Assembly: GCA_015056365.1 (NCBI GenBank)
Contig: SVGM01000010.1
Span: forward strand, 1-64,000
From: Clostridiales bacterium
Lineage (GTDB): Bacteria; Bacillota; Clostridia; Christensenellales; Aristaeellaceae
DNA: 64,000 nucleotides
Reading direction: 5' to 3'
A program made the translations under genes and the position numbers. The notes under the pieces were generated by a model, which saw only the letters and a list, made by a program, of their open reading frames with translations, ran no database searches and was not told the DNA's origin. Numbering within the stretch: the stretch's first letter is position 1; every line of letters starts with the position of its first letter. This document shows positions 9,178 through 18,208 of this stretch, piece after piece.

Positions 9178-11520
9178 ATGAGTCGCTGGAGGAAAGGCTT
9201 GATCGGACTGGGACTGTTCATGGCGCTGATGCTGTGCCTGCCCTGGGCATGGGCTCAGGAAACCAGTTCACTGCCTCAAACCTTGTGCATCACCGAGCTG
9301 ATGACCGACAACGAAACCGTGTGGTCGCTGGATTTTCAGGACTACGTAGAGGTGTACAACGGCAGCGAGGAAACAGTGCTGCTCTCCGAGTATTACCTGA
9401 CGGATGACCCGGACAAGCCCAAGGATAGCCGGTTGCCGAAGACGGAACTGAAGGCCGGGGAATATATCGTTCTGCCTTGCGATGGAAAGACCCTGCATAT
9501 GAAGCTAGGGAAGGGCAAAGGCGAATTGTATCTGTTCAGGAAGGATGGGCAACTGGTGGATCAGGCAGCCTATCCTGCCATGGGCAGCAATGCATGGCAG
9601 CGGGAACATGGCGTGACAGATCAGCCCAGCCCCGGTTTCCCCAATACGGTCGAGGGAGCGCAGGCCTATGCGGCGTCCCTTACCCAGCCGCTGATGATCA
9701 CGGAAGTGATGACCTCCAACAGCACCCTGTGCCCGGTTGGGGAGGAAGAGGAATACTACGACCTGATCGAGCTGTATAATCCCGGCACGGAGCCGGTGCT
9801 GCTCAGCGAATACTGCTTGTCCGACAAGAAAAAAGACCTGACTCAGTGGCAGCTGCCGGAGGAAACGCTGGAACCGGGCGCGTATTATATCGTTTATGCC
9901 TCCGGAAACGGCGGCAAGGAAGCCAGCTTCAAGCTGTCCTCTGACGGAGAGGAAATCTTCCTTTCCACTGCCAAAGGGCACTGTGTGGATATGCTCTCCA
10001 TCCCCGACGTTCCGCCGGATGTGAGTTATGGTCGCTACGAGGGGCTCCTGTACTACTACGACCAGCCTACCATGGGCAAGGAGAATACCGCCGGTTATAC
10101 CGGCGTTGCGCCTGCGCCTGTCGCGGATGCAGCCACGGGCTTTTACAGTCAACCGTTTCAGGTGAGCCTTTCCGGCGACGGCCAGATCTTCTATACCCTG
10201 GACGGCAGTGACCCCACTACGGAAAGCGTATGCTATGACGGCACGCCCATTTCGGTGGGGGGCACCACCTTCCTGCGCATCATGGCTGCACGGGAGGGCG
10301 AACTCACCTCCAGTATCGTCACGTATCATTACCTCTTTGACGCTGAAAAGTATGAACTGCCCATTGTGTCCATTTCCGCAGCGCCGGGAAAAGTAATCGG
10401 CCGGGGCAGCATCTACGAGAATTTTAAATACAAAAACCGCGAAGATGCCGCCAATATGGTGCTTATCGAGGATGGTCAGGAAAAGTTCAATATTGACTGC
10501 GGTCTGAAAATCCACGGTCAGGGCAGCCGGAACCTGAAAAAGAAGAGCTTCCAGGTACGCTTCCGCGGAAAATACGGCGCTTCCACGCTGGAATATCCAG
10601 TGTTTGACAACCTGCCCTATACCTCCTATAATGCGCTGATTCTGCGCTCTGGTTCCGAGGACGGCAACCGCGCCATGATCCGTGATGAGTTCATGACCTC
10701 CATCACGGCGCAGACCATGCCCGAGGTGTTGTACCAGTCCTATCGCCCGGTGAATCTGTTGATCAACGGCGAGTACTACGGCATCTATTTCATCCGCGAA
10801 CGCCTTACCGACAGCTATGTGGCCTCTCATCTGGGCGGCGGGGAAAAGGACGTGGACATGGTCAAGGGATGGAGCATCCAGGAGCATGGCGATGTTGCCG
10901 ATTTCAAGGCGCTGCTGAAGTTCTGCCGCAACAAGGATCTGTCCATCGAGGAAAACTATCAGCAGGTAGCGCAGCAGATCCATCTGGAAAGCTTCATGGA
11001 TTACTATATCGCCCGTGCCTATACCGGCGACCGGGATTATCCCAATATCCGTCACTGCCGTTCCGCCGGCGGCGATGGCTTGTGGCGAATCGTCAACTTT
11101 GATCTGGACTGGGGCTTTGGCACCCAGCCCGCCAACCTGTCGAATTTTATCGGGCAGGTCAGCGATTCCTCTGCCAACAATACCGTCATCATCAACGCCC
11201 TGATGGAAAACCCCACCTTCCGCGAACAGTTTCTGCAGCGCCTGGCGCATCACCTGCGCACCACCTACGCACCTGATCGGGTCATCGGCATTCTGGACGC
11301 TATGGCAGACGAGATTCGCCATGACATGCCCTACAATCAGGAACGTTGGAACCAGTCCATGGATAAGTGGGAGGAACATCTGCAATTCATGCGCGACTTC
11401 GTCCAGACAGACAAATCCAGCCGTGTTCAGGACATGATGAACAACGCCAAGCGCGTCTTCCGTCTCAGCGATGAGGAGATGGTGCAGTATTTTGGTGATT
11501 TGTGGACCGGCGCCCAGTAA
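9178..11520 (+). CDS. secreted CotH-kinase protein with lamin-tail domains
   Basis: A 780-residue exported protein. The start at 9178 follows GAGAGGAGG and gives a clear signal peptide (residues 1-26, cut after WAWA). Two lamin-tail-like domains follow, each with ITE(L/V)MT and a YVEVYNG- or DLIELYN-type strand (about 35-165 and 172-300). A chitobiase C-terminal-like repeat, YTLDGSDPTTES, lies near residue 340. The C-terminal half is a CotH domain, with IHGQGSRNLKKKSFQVRF, RSGSEDGNRAMIRDE and VNFDLDWGFG. CotH proteins are atypical protein kinases in spore coats; the lamin-tail/CotH combination is common on surfaces of gut and rumen clostridia. Its target is unknown. Confidence 0.85.
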   Translation: MSRWRKGLIGLGLFMALMLCLPWAWAQETSSLPQTLCITELMTDNETVWSLDFQDYVEVYNGSEETVLLSEYYLTDDPDKPKDSRLPKTELKAGEYIVLPCDGKTLHMKLGKGKGELYLFRKDGQLVDQAAYPAMGSNAWQREHGVTDQPSPGFPNTVEGAQAYAASLTQPLMITEVMTSNSTLCPVGEEEEYYDLIELYNPGTEPVLLSEYCLSDKKKDLTQWQLPEETLEPGAYYIVYASGNGGKEASFKLSSDGEEIFLSTAKGHCVDMLSIPDVPPDVSYGRYEGLLYYYDQPTMGKENTAGYTGVAPAPVADAATGFYSQPFQVSLSGDGQIFYTLDGSDPTTESVCYDGTPISVGGTTFLRIMAAREGELTSSIVTYHYLFDAEKYELPIVSISAAPGKVIGRGSIYENFKYKNREDAANMVLIEDGQEKFNIDCGLKIHGQGSRNLKKKSFQVRFRGKYGASTLEYPVFDNLPYTSYNALILRSGSEDGNRAMIRDEFMTSITAQTMPEVLYQSYRPVNLLINGEYYGIYFIRERLTDSYVASHLGGGEKDVDMVKGWSIQEHGDVADFKALLKFCRNKDLSIEENYQQVAQQIHLESFMDYYIARAYTGDRDYPNIRHCRSAGGDGLWRIVNFDLDWGFGTQPANLSNFIGQVSDSSANNTVIINALMENPTFREQFLQRLAHHLRTTYAPDRVIGILDAMADEIRHDMPYNQERWNQSMDKWEEHLQFMRDFVQTDKSSRVQDMMNNAKRVFRLSDEEMVQYFGDLWTGAQ

Positions 11521-11585
11521 GAGCAATCCCGCAGGGAAAGCCCAATGTATCTCATAGCAGTTGCTGCAAAGAACCATCGAAAATA

Positions 11586-11625
11586 AACACACACCCCGGT
11601 CGTATTCTTGCGACCGGGGTGTGTT
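11586..11625. terminator. bidirectional terminator between convergent genes
   Basis: A perfect 14-bp stem ACACACCCCGGTCG/CGACCGGGGTGTGT with an 8-base loop. A T-rich tract follows on the plus side (TGTTGTTTGTT) and an A-rich tract precedes it (AAAATAAA), so it serves both the CotH gene and the minus-strand DUF1653 gene. Confidence 0.9.
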
Positions 11626-11630
11626 GTTTG

Positions 11631-11852
11631 TTACAGGTTTTCATCGGCCCAAGCAAAACGCGGGCCGGAGTAGCCGTCTTTTTCCACGTGCTCGCTCCAC
11701 ATAGCGGCAGGGCGAACCCACCAGCCGCCTTCGCCGTAGAGCGCCTGATAGACCACCATCTCCTCCAGGGTTTCGGAGTGGCGAGCAACGGCGATCAGCC
11801 GGTAGAGATTCCCCTTGAAATGACGATATACGCCGGGCTTCAACTCACTCAT
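11631..11852 (-). CDS. DUF1653 domain protein
   Basis: A 73-residue single-domain protein. GVYRHFKGNLYRLIAVARHS, VVYQALYGEGG and VRPAAMW are the DUF1653 pattern. The fold is small and beta-rich; its function is not known. Its ATG overlaps the ABC-F stop codon (ATGA), so the two are translationally coupled. Confidence 0.85.
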   Translation of the reverse strand: MSELKPGVYRHFKGNLYRLIAVARHSETLEEMVVYQALYGEGGWWVRPAAMWSEHVEKDGYSGPRFAWADENL

Positions 11853-13450
11853 ACACGGCTACGCTTCCATTCCAGATAATCGTCGAACTTGCCTTCGTAG
11901 TCCAGGCAGCCCTCGCGGCCAACAGGGAACTCAATGATGCGGTTGGCGATTTCATCGATGAACTGGTGGTCGTGGGAGGCGAAGAACAGGTTGCCCGGAT
12001 AGGCCTGCAAGCCGTTGGACAGGGCGGTGATGCTTTCCAGATCCAGGTGGTCGGTGGGCTGATCCAGCAGGAGCGCGTTGGCCTTGGACATCATCAGGCG
12101 GCTAAGCATGCAGCGCACCTTCTCGCCGCCGGAGAGCACCTTGGCAGGCTTGTACACTTCATCACCACTGAACAGCATGCGGCCAAGGAAGCCACGGATG
12201 TAGGTCTCGGTGGGATCGGGGGCAAACTGACGCATCCAGTCCACCAGGTTGCCATCGAAGTCCTCAAAGAAGCGGGTGTTGTCCTTGGGAAAGTAGCTCT
12301 GGCTGATGGTCACGCCCCACTTGAAGCTGCCTTCGTCGGGGTTCATCTCGCCTACGAGGATGCGGAACAGAGCCGTAGCGCCGGCTTCATTGTCGCCTAC
12401 AAAGGCGATCTTATCGCCCTTCTTGACGGTGAAGGAGACGTTATCCAGCACCTTTACGCCGTCGATGGTCTTGGAGATGCCTTCCACGGAAAGAATGTCC
12501 TTGCCGGCTTCGCGCTCAGGCTCGAAGCCAACGAAGGGATACTTGCGGCTGGAGGCGGGCATCTGTTCGATCTGCAGGCTGTCCAGCACCTTCTTGCGGC
12601 TGGTGGCCTGGCGGCTCTTGGACTTGTTGGCGGCAAAGCGGCGGATAAACTCCTGCAGATCGCGGATCTTCTCTTCGCGCTTCTTGTTCTGGTTGCGGAT
12701 CAACTGCTGCATCAGCGTGGAGGATTCGTACCAGAAGTCGTAGTTACCGGAGTACATCTTGCAGGTCTCGTGGTCAACGTCCACGATGTTGGTGCATACG
12801 GCGTTGAGGAAGTGGCGGTCGTGGCTGACCACGATGACGATAGCATTGCAGTCCACCAGGAAGTTTTCCAGCCACTCGGTGCTTTCCACGTCCAGGCCGT
12901 TGGTGGGCTCGTCCAGCAGGATGATGTTGGGCTGGCCGAACAAAGCCTGCGCCAGCAGCACCTTCACCTTCTGGCGACCGTCCAAGCTTTCCATCTGGGC
13001 GTAGTGCAACTCGGTGGGGATGCCGATGCCATTGAGCAGCTGCGCAGCCTCGGTTTCAGCGTCCCAGCCGTTCAGCTCGGCAAATTCACCTTCCAGCTCA
13101 GCAGCGCGTTCGCCGTCCTCGTCCGAAAAGTCCGGCTTGGCATACAGCGCGTCCTTTTCCTTCATGATCTCATACAGGCGCTTGTTGCCCATGATGACCG
13201 TATCCATGACGGAGAATTCGTCGTATTTGAAGTGGTTCTGCTCCAGCACGCTCATGCGGTCTTCTTTGCGCATGGAAACGGTGCCGGTGGTGGGCTGCAG
13301 TTCGCCTGAGATGATGCGCAGCAGGGTGGATTTGCCCGCGCCGTTGGCGCCAATGATGCCGTAGCAATGGTCGGGCTGGAACAGCAGGTCAACGTGCTTG
13401 TAGAGCAGGTCGCCGGCAAACTGGAGGCTGATGTCGTTAAGCTGAAGCAT
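11849..13450 (-). CDS. ABC-F ATPase, YbiT/YkpA-like, with one degenerate ATP site
   Basis: A 533-residue soluble tandem ATPase of the YbiT/YkpA branch of ABC-F. The start at 13450 follows AAAGGAG. Domain 1 has a normal Walker A GANGAGKST (34-42) and Walker B LLDEP (D180, E181), but its signature is LDGRQ (156-160) rather than LSGGQ. Domain 2 has Walker A GDNEAGAT (352-359) with Ala358 where lysine is expected, and Walker B LLDQP with Gln464 where glutamate is expected; its signature LSGGE (439-443) is normal. The three altered motifs build the same composite ATP site, so the protein is predicted to hydrolyse ATP at one site only. Partial degeneracy of that site is, as I recall, usual in this branch. 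It is coupled to DUF1653 by ATGA overlap. Confidence 0.87.
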   Translation of the reverse strand: MLQLNDISLQFAGDLLYKHVDLLFQPDHCYGIIGANGAGKSTLLRIISGELQPTTGTVSMRKEDRMSVLEQNHFKYDEFSVMDTVIMGNKRLYEIMKEKDALYAKPDFSDEDGERAAELEGEFAELNGWDAETEAAQLLNGIGIPTELHYAQMESLDGRQKVKVLLAQALFGQPNIILLDEPTNGLDVESTEWLENFLVDCNAIVIVVSHDRHFLNAVCTNIVDVDHETCKMYSGNYDFWYESSTLMQQLIRNQNKKREEKIRDLQEFIRRFAANKSKSRQATSRKKVLDSLQIEQMPASSRKYPFVGFEPEREAGKDILSVEGISKTIDGVKVLDNVSFTVKKGDKIAFVGDNEAGATALFRILVGEMNPDEGSFKWGVTISQSYFPKDNTRFFEDFDGNLVDWMRQFAPDPTETYIRGFLGRMLFSGDEVYKPAKVLSGGEKVRCMLSRLMMSKANALLLDQPTDHLDLESITALSNGLQAYPGNLFFASHDHQFIDEIANRIIEFPVGREGCLDYEGKFDDYLEWKRSRV

Positions 13451-13483
13451 GATGGACTCCTTTTCGTGTGTAGTAGTTGGGGA

Positions 13484-13670
13484 CGGAGGCAGGGGTTCCA
13501 CCCCTGCACCCCGCCAAAGGGATTTCATCCTTTTGGAATCCCGGTACTGCGCCCATTTCATGGGCGCAGGGGTATGTATCCAGGCAATCTTTGCGCCGTG
13601 AAACCGCGCAATGTGTAGGGATCCGGGGGGACTCAGTTCCCCTGGCGGGTGTGGGCAGAGCCCACATCGT
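13484..13670 (-). repeat. modular intergenic palindromes after murC
   Basis: Read on the minus strand from the murC stop: ACGATG, then GTGGGC/GCCCAC, CAGGGGAACT/AGTCCCCC, CTGCGCCCAT/ATGGGCGCAG (13552-13574), GGGATTcc/gaAATCCC and GCAGGGGT/ACCCCTGC (13484-13502). Similar modules in the same order follow alaS and the GNAT gene. They may end murC transcription, but there is no long T-run. Confidence 0.7.
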
Positions 13671-15074
13671 TTATCCCTTCTTCTGCTCGTTCTCCCAGAT
13701 CTGGTCGTTGAGCTGGTTGATGTTGCCGCAGCCCATGGTCAGCACCAAGTCGCCGGGCTGCCAGTTCTGACGCAGATAGGCCTCGGTGTCGTTGAAGGAG
13801 GGGGTGTGGATGGCGTTGATGCCGTTTTTGCGCATGCCCTCCACCACCATCTCGGCTTTGATGTCGCCGGGATCCTTTTCACGGGCGGCGTAGATATCCG
13901 TCACCAGTGTGATATCAGCAATGGCGGTGCAGGTCAGGTAGTCGTCAAACAGGCGCTTGACCCGGCTGTAGGTGTGGGGCTGCATCACGGCCCAGAGACG
14001 GTTGTGGGGCTGCATATGAGCCACCGACAGGGCATTCTTCATCTCGGCAGGGTTATGGCCGTAGTCGTGGTACAGTTTTACGCCATCGATGACGGAGGTC
14101 AGCTCAAAGCGGCGGTGGGCGCCGGCAAAATCGGAGATGGCCTCGCATGCTTTCTGCATATCGGCGCCCTGGGTGTGGGCGCAGGCCAGCGCCGCCAGAG
14201 CATTGGCTACATTGAACTCCCCGGGAACCTTCATTTCCACATGCCCCAGCTTTTCAGCGCCAAGGTACAGGTCGAAGCGGCCCATACCCAGCTCGTTGTA
14301 GCTCAGGTTGACCGGGTGATAGTCGCACATGTCTGTCAGGCCGAAAGTATAACGGTGGCAGGAAAGCTCCTCAAACAGCTGCATGATGCGCTCATCCTCG
14401 CCGTTGCCGATGGCGATGCCGTCTTGCGGCAAAAGGGCAAGGAACTTGCCGAAGGTCTCCTGAATGTGGTCGATATCCCGATAGAAATCCAGATGATCCG
14501 CGTCGATATTCAGCACAACTGCTACCGTGGGACGCATATGCAGGAAACTGGCATTGAATTCGCAGGCCTCTGCAAGGAAGGTATCGCTCTTGCCCACGCG
14601 GGTACTGCCGCCGATAAAGTCCAGCGTGCCGCCGATGTGGATGCTGGGATCAAGATCGGCAGCCATCAGCACCTGGGAAAGCATGGCGGTGGTGGAGGTT
14701 TTGCCGTGGGCGCCGCAAACGCCGATGGCATTGGAGTAGCCCTCCATCAGCTGTCCCAGAAGGGTTGCGCGCTCAATGCAGGGAATGCCGAGCCGCTCCA
14801 GCTCCACCCGTTCCGGATTATCCGGCAGGATGGCGATGGTGTAGATGACCAGATCCGCACCGTGAACGTTTTCGGCCTTGTGACCAATGGTCACCGGCAC
14901 GCCGAATTCATCCCGCAGCTTCTTGGTGGCGTAGGTCTCCAGATTATCCGAGCCGGTGAGGAGGCACCCCTTCTCCAGCAGCAGCTGTGCCAGACCGCTC
15001 ATGCTGCTGCCTCCGATGCCGATCATGTGGACGCGTTTTCCCACGTAGTCCCGGATGTGAGGCGTATTCATCAT
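13671..15074 (-). CDS. murC: UDP-N-acetylmuramate--L-alanine ligase
   Basis: MurC adds L-alanine to UDP-MurNAc, the first amino acid of the peptidoglycan stem peptide, using ATP. The 467-residue product has the N-terminal UDP-binding loop HMIGIGGSSMSGLA, the ATP-binding loop GVCGAHGKTSTT (about 108-119), the central FLAEACEFNASF segment and the C-terminal HDYGHNPAEM, all standard for MurC. Two consecutive ATG codons are possible (15074 and 15071); AAGGAG lies 8 bases ahead of the first. It is apparently monocistronic, with its own promoter and leader hairpin. Confidence 0.95.
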   Translation of the reverse strand: MMNTPHIRDYVGKRVHMIGIGGSSMSGLAQLLLEKGCLLTGSDNLETYATKKLRDEFGVPVTIGHKAENVHGADLVIYTIAILPDNPERVELERLGIPCIERATLLGQLMEGYSNAIGVCGAHGKTSTTAMLSQVLMAADLDPSIHIGGTLDFIGGSTRVGKSDTFLAEACEFNASFLHMRPTVAVVLNIDADHLDFYRDIDHIQETFGKFLALLPQDGIAIGNGEDERIMQLFEELSCHRYTFGLTDMCDYHPVNLSYNELGMGRFDLYLGAEKLGHVEMKVPGEFNVANALAALACAHTQGADMQKACEAISDFAGAHRRFELTSVIDGVKLYHDYGHNPAEMKNALSVAHMQPHNRLWAVMQPHTYSRVKRLFDDYLTCTAIADITLVTDIYAAREKDPGDIKAEMVVEGMRKNGINAIHTPSFNDTEAYLRQNWQPGDLVLTMGCGNINQLNDQIWENEQKKG

Positions 15075-15124
15075 TGATAGCACTCCTTGTATGGGTTCGC
15101 CTGTAGGGCAGGCAAAGCAAAGCC

Positions 15125-15141
15125 GGCCGATTGGTTCGGCC
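15125..15141 (-). promoter_or_regulatory. hairpin in the murC leader
   Basis: GGCCGA/TCGGCC with a 5-base loop, transcribed on the minus strand between the promoter at 15150-15179 and the murC start. It is followed by GGCTTTGCTTTGCC. It could be a weak attenuator; no known riboswitch class is recognised. Confidence 0.4.
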
Positions 15142-15149
15142 TTCCATCT

Positions 15150-15179
15150 ATTATACGCTATGGGCATGGGTTTCATCAA
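15150..15179 (-). promoter_or_regulatory. putative murC promoter
   Basis: On the minus strand: TTGATG, 18 bases, then a perfect TATAAT. It lies about 75 bases ahead of the murC start. Confidence 0.65.
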
Positions 15180-15221
15180 TAGTTGGGCAACAAAAGCGGG
15201 CATTTTTCTTTGTTTTGGGCA

Positions 15222-15256
15222 TGAAAAAGCCGGACGGGGGAATTCCGCTGTCCGGC
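15222..15256 (-). terminator. terminator after the MFS gene
   Basis: On the minus strand GCCGGAC pairs with GTCCGGC around a loop containing GGAATTCC, followed by TTTTTC. It lies 33 bases after the MFS stop. Confidence 0.85.
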
Positions 15257-15288
15257 ATCACAGGGTGCGGGGCATAGCCCTAATTCTG

Positions 15289-16491
15289 TTACTTCGTTTC
15301 TTTCCGGTCTTTGAGTAGCATGAGCCCGATCAGCATCATGACAGGGAAAACCAGGGCGACCAGCAGGCCGGCTTTCAAATCGCCGGAGGCGGCGTTGGCC
15401 ACCATGCCCACGGTGGTGGGGCCGGAGGAGCATCCCAGGTCGCCGGCAAGGGCCAGTAGGGCGTACATGGCCGTGCCGCCGGTGGGCAACTTCAGCGCAG
15501 CCACGCTGAAGGTACCGGGCCAGAAGATGCCTACGGAGAAGCCGCAAAGCGCGCAGCCTACGAGTCCCAGAACAGGCAGCTGAGTCAGTGCCGCCAGCAG
15601 ATAGCAGGCGATGCACAGGATGGCGCTGCCTGCCATGGTCATGCGCAGGGGCAGTTTTTCACTGAAATTGCCGTAAATGGCTCGCGCGGTACCCATAAAG
15701 ACAGCAAACAGGCAGGGACCCATCAGATCGCCGACGGTCTTGCTCACGCCCAGCCCCTTTTCTGCAAAGGCGGAGGCCCACTGGCTCATACCCTGCTCGG
15801 ACGCACCGGCGCACACCATCAGCACGATGAGCAGCCAGAATACTTTCTGCTTGAGCAGCTTGCCAAGGGCAAGGGGCTCGTGGCCGCCAGTGACGGACTC
15901 AATGGGCACACGCTGGAAGTAGAACAGGTTGAACAGGGGGATCAGCGCCCAGATACACGCGAGAACCGGCCAGTTCTCAATGCCGAAGAAGTGGAAGAAG
16001 GCGGTGGAGAGCACAACCACACCCACATGCCCCCAGCAGTAGAAGGAATGGAGCAGGCTCATGGCGGCTTCTTTGTTGTCGGAGGGGGATGCTTCCACGA
16101 TGGGGCTGACGCAGACCTCCAGAATGCCTCCGCCGATGGCATACAGCACCACAGCCGCCAGCAGGCCTACGTAGGGGTCGGGCAGCACATTGGGCAGCAC
16201 GGCCATGGAGATCAGCCCCAGCGCGGCAAACAGATGGGCAAAGACCATGGCCAGGCGGTAGCCCATCTTGTCGATGGCCTTGGCACAGATCAGATCCACG
16301 CCCAACTGCACCATAAAGTTGATGGTGACTAGCAGGGTGATGCGGTCCAAAGCCAGGTCATAGGCGCTGGCAAAGGTCAGAAACAGAAGCGGAGCGAAAT
16401 TGTTGCCGATGGCCTGTACGATGTAGCCGATGTAGCTGGCATAGATGGTATGGCGATGGCTGAGCAGTTTCCGGGGAGCGGTCTGAGTCAT
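15289..16491 (-). CDS. major facilitator superfamily transporter
   Basis: A 400-residue membrane protein with about twelve predicted helices in two halves separated by a loop near residues 195-212. The cytoplasmic loop after helix 2 carries AKAIDKMGYRLAMV, the MFS motif A region. There is no signal peptide and it ends with a charged KDRKETK tail. The sequence resembles FucP/NarK-like sugar or small-solute porters, but the substrate cannot be told. It is a single-gene unit between murC and the pseudouridine synthase gene. Confidence 0.8.
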   Translation of the reverse strand: MTQTAPRKLLSHRHTIYASYIGYIVQAIGNNFAPLLFLTFASAYDLALDRITLLVTINFMVQLGVDLICAKAIDKMGYRLAMVFAHLFAALGLISMAVLPNVLPDPYVGLLAAVVLYAIGGGILEVCVSPIVEASPSDNKEAAMSLLHSFYCWGHVGVVVLSTAFFHFFGIENWPVLACIWALIPLFNLFYFQRVPIESVTGGHEPLALGKLLKQKVFWLLIVLMVCAGASEQGMSQWASAFAEKGLGVSKTVGDLMGPCLFAVFMGTARAIYGNFSEKLPLRMTMAGSAILCIACYLLAALTQLPVLGLVGCALCGFSVGIFWPGTFSVAALKLPTGGTAMYALLALAGDLGCSSGPTTVGMVANAASGDLKAGLLVALVFPVMMLIGLMLLKDRKETK

Positions 16492-16590
16492 GGCATGGTC
16501 ACCTCGTTGGTATGATCAAACGGGAATGGGATGGGGTGGCAGGCGTTTTGCAGCCGCGGAGCGTTGGAATAAGCGGGGGATGCAGGCGGA

Positions 16591-17508
16591 TCATTTTCCT
16601 GCCGGGGAGCTGTAATCGACTTGCGGCGAGTCAGCCAGCAGCGTTTCAAGTTGCTCCGGAAGCGGGCTTTCTGCTTCCAGCCAGCATCGCTTCAGGGGGT
16701 GCCACAGTCGGATGGCCGTACTGTGCAGCGCGAAGCGTCCGGGGAGCGCCTCCAGCTCCCTTCCGTAGAGGAAATCGCCGCAGATAGGGCATCCGCTGGC
16801 AGACAGATGGACCCGAATCTGGTGAGTGCGTCCGGTGTCCAGCTGGAGACGAATGAGCGAGCGTCCGTTCTGCACCTTCGCTACCCGGTAAAAGGTACGG
16901 GCCTCCTTGCCCTCTGGGCTGACGATGCGCCGGATGCTGGCGCTGTCTTCCTTTGCGATGGGCAGGTCGATCAGTCCCTCCGGCTCAGGCAATGTTCCTT
17001 CGGCCACGGCCAGATAGGTGCGCTGGAACTGGTCGGTATGGAGCAGCTTTTGCAAAAGATGCTGGGCGTGGGCTTCCTTAGCCACCACCATCAGGCCGCT
17101 GGTCCCCTTGTCCAGCCGGTTCACCGGTCGGTACACAAAGCCTGACTGGCAGCCCAGATAGGCGTAGACCGCGTTTTCCAGCGTTGCGCCGGTCTGCTTC
17201 TGGGAGGAGGCGGAGGGAAGTGGAGCCGGTTTATCCACGATGAGCAGGTACTCGTCCTCGTAGTGCACCTTCAACGGGATTTCGCTGGCCTCGGGTTGCG
17301 GCACATCCCTTTCCGGAGCGTAGAGCCACAGTCGCTGACCTGTACGCAGGCGGACGTCTGCGTGAACCAGCTCGCCGTCCAGACGCATCTCGCCCTGGAA
17401 TTTACACCGCTTGAACTGCCGTGAAGAAAGCCCCAATGCACCGGTAGCGGCTCTGCGGATGGCAGCGCCGTCCAGCTCCGGAGGGATGATCAGTTCATAG
17501 GCAGGCAT
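16591..17508 (-). CDS. RluA-family pseudouridine synthase
   Basis: Converts uridine to pseudouridine in rRNA or tRNA. The 305-residue product has an N-terminal S4-like RNA-binding region (about 12-70), DEYLLIVDKPAPLP, and the catalytic motif NRLDKGTSGL, whose Asp is the nucleophile. RTHQIRVHLSASGCPICGD, typical of RluA/RluC/RluD, lies toward the C-terminus. The start at 17508 has AAAGGAG upstream; longer frames run through the promoter. Which uridine is modified cannot be told. Confidence 0.9.
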   Translation of the reverse strand: MPAYELIIPPELDGAAIRRAATGALGLSSRQFKRCKFQGEMRLDGELVHADVRLRTGQRLWLYAPERDVPQPEASEIPLKVHYEDEYLLIVDKPAPLPSASSQKQTGATLENAVYAYLGCQSGFVYRPVNRLDKGTSGLMVVAKEAHAQHLLQKLLHTDQFQRTYLAVAEGTLPEPEGLIDLPIAKEDSASIRRIVSPEGKEARTFYRVAKVQNGRSLIRLQLDTGRTHQIRVHLSASGCPICGDFLYGRELEALPGRFALHSTAIRLWHPLKRCWLEAESPLPEQLETLLADSPQVDYSSPAGK

Positions 17509-17541
17509 GGCAAGGCTCCTTTGTGATGGCATATCGCCCGC

Positions 17542-17570
17542 ATTATAGGAGTTTTGCCGGGGAATGTCAA
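17542..17570 (-). promoter_or_regulatory. promoter of the pseudouridine synthase gene
   Basis: On the minus strand a perfect TTGACA, 17 bases, then a perfect TATAAT, 34 bases ahead of the start codon. This is one of the strongest sigma-A consensus promoters in the window. Confidence 0.85.
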
Positions 17571-17587
17571 TGGGTTTTCGGGGTGTA

Positions 17588-17616
17588 TTGCAAACCGTCC
17601 GAACCTTTGATAAGAT
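17588..17616 (+). promoter_or_regulatory. promoter of the YkgJ-like/flavoprotein pair
   Basis: TTGCAA, 17 bases, TAAGAT, divergent from the pseudouridine synthase promoter and 30 bases ahead of the ATG at 17647. Confidence 0.65.
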
Positions 17617-17646
17617 AGCCCTATCAAGCCCATGGAGGGGATACGA

Positions 17647-18195
17647 ATGGCAGTTGTGATGAATATGCTGGCCAAGCCCGGCGCAGTTCGCACCCTGGAG
17701 GAAGCCCGGGAGATCCTGCGGGAGGTCACGCCACTGAAGAAAAATTGCGGGCGGCTTTGTGATGCGGCCTGCTGTCAGAGTGATGAAAGCGGGGAAAATG
17801 GCATGCTGCTGTTCCCCTTTGAAGAGACTTTCTATGAAAAGACCATCGAGGGCTTTCCCTTCCATCTGGCAGACGACGATACCCTGTTCAAGGGCGGCAA
17901 GCGGCTGGTATGCGAGGGAACCTGCCCACGGGAGCATCGTCCGCTGGCGTGCAGACTATTTCCGCTGCATATCCGGGTGATGGTGGATGAAAACGGCGAC
18001 GCATATGCCAAGCCAGAGATCGACCCCAGGGGCTGGTGGTGCTGCCCTATTCTGGAGCAGGGCGGCATGCGCGCCATGAGCAGCGATTTTATTGAGGCGG
18101 TTCGGCTGGCAGGCGAGTGCCTGATCAAGAACGTCCATATGCTGGAGGCACTCTACAACGAGCAGCGCCTGCTAAACGAGCTGACCAGCCTGTAA
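17647..18195 (+). CDS. cysteine-rich YkgJ-like metal-binding protein
   Basis: A 182-residue cytoplasmic protein with cysteines grouped in three places: CGRLCDAACC, CEGTCPREHRPLACRLFPL and WWCCPI. This resembles the YkgJ/CxxCxxCC family, thought to bind zinc or an iron-sulphur cluster; its reaction is unknown. The start at 17647 follows GGAGGGG; an ATG 15 bases upstream overlaps that box. The flavoprotein gene begins 13 bases downstream, suggesting that the two work together in a redox step. Confidence 0.7.
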   Translation: MAVVMNMLAKPGAVRTLEEAREILREVTPLKKNCGRLCDAACCQSDESGENGMLLFPFEETFYEKTIEGFPFHLADDDTLFKGGKRLVCEGTCPREHRPLACRLFPLHIRVMVDENGDAYAKPEIDPRGWWCCPILEQGGMRAMSSDFIEAVRLAGECLIKNVHMLEALYNEQRLLNELTSL

Positions 18196-18208
18196 GGAGG
18201 ATATGCCC

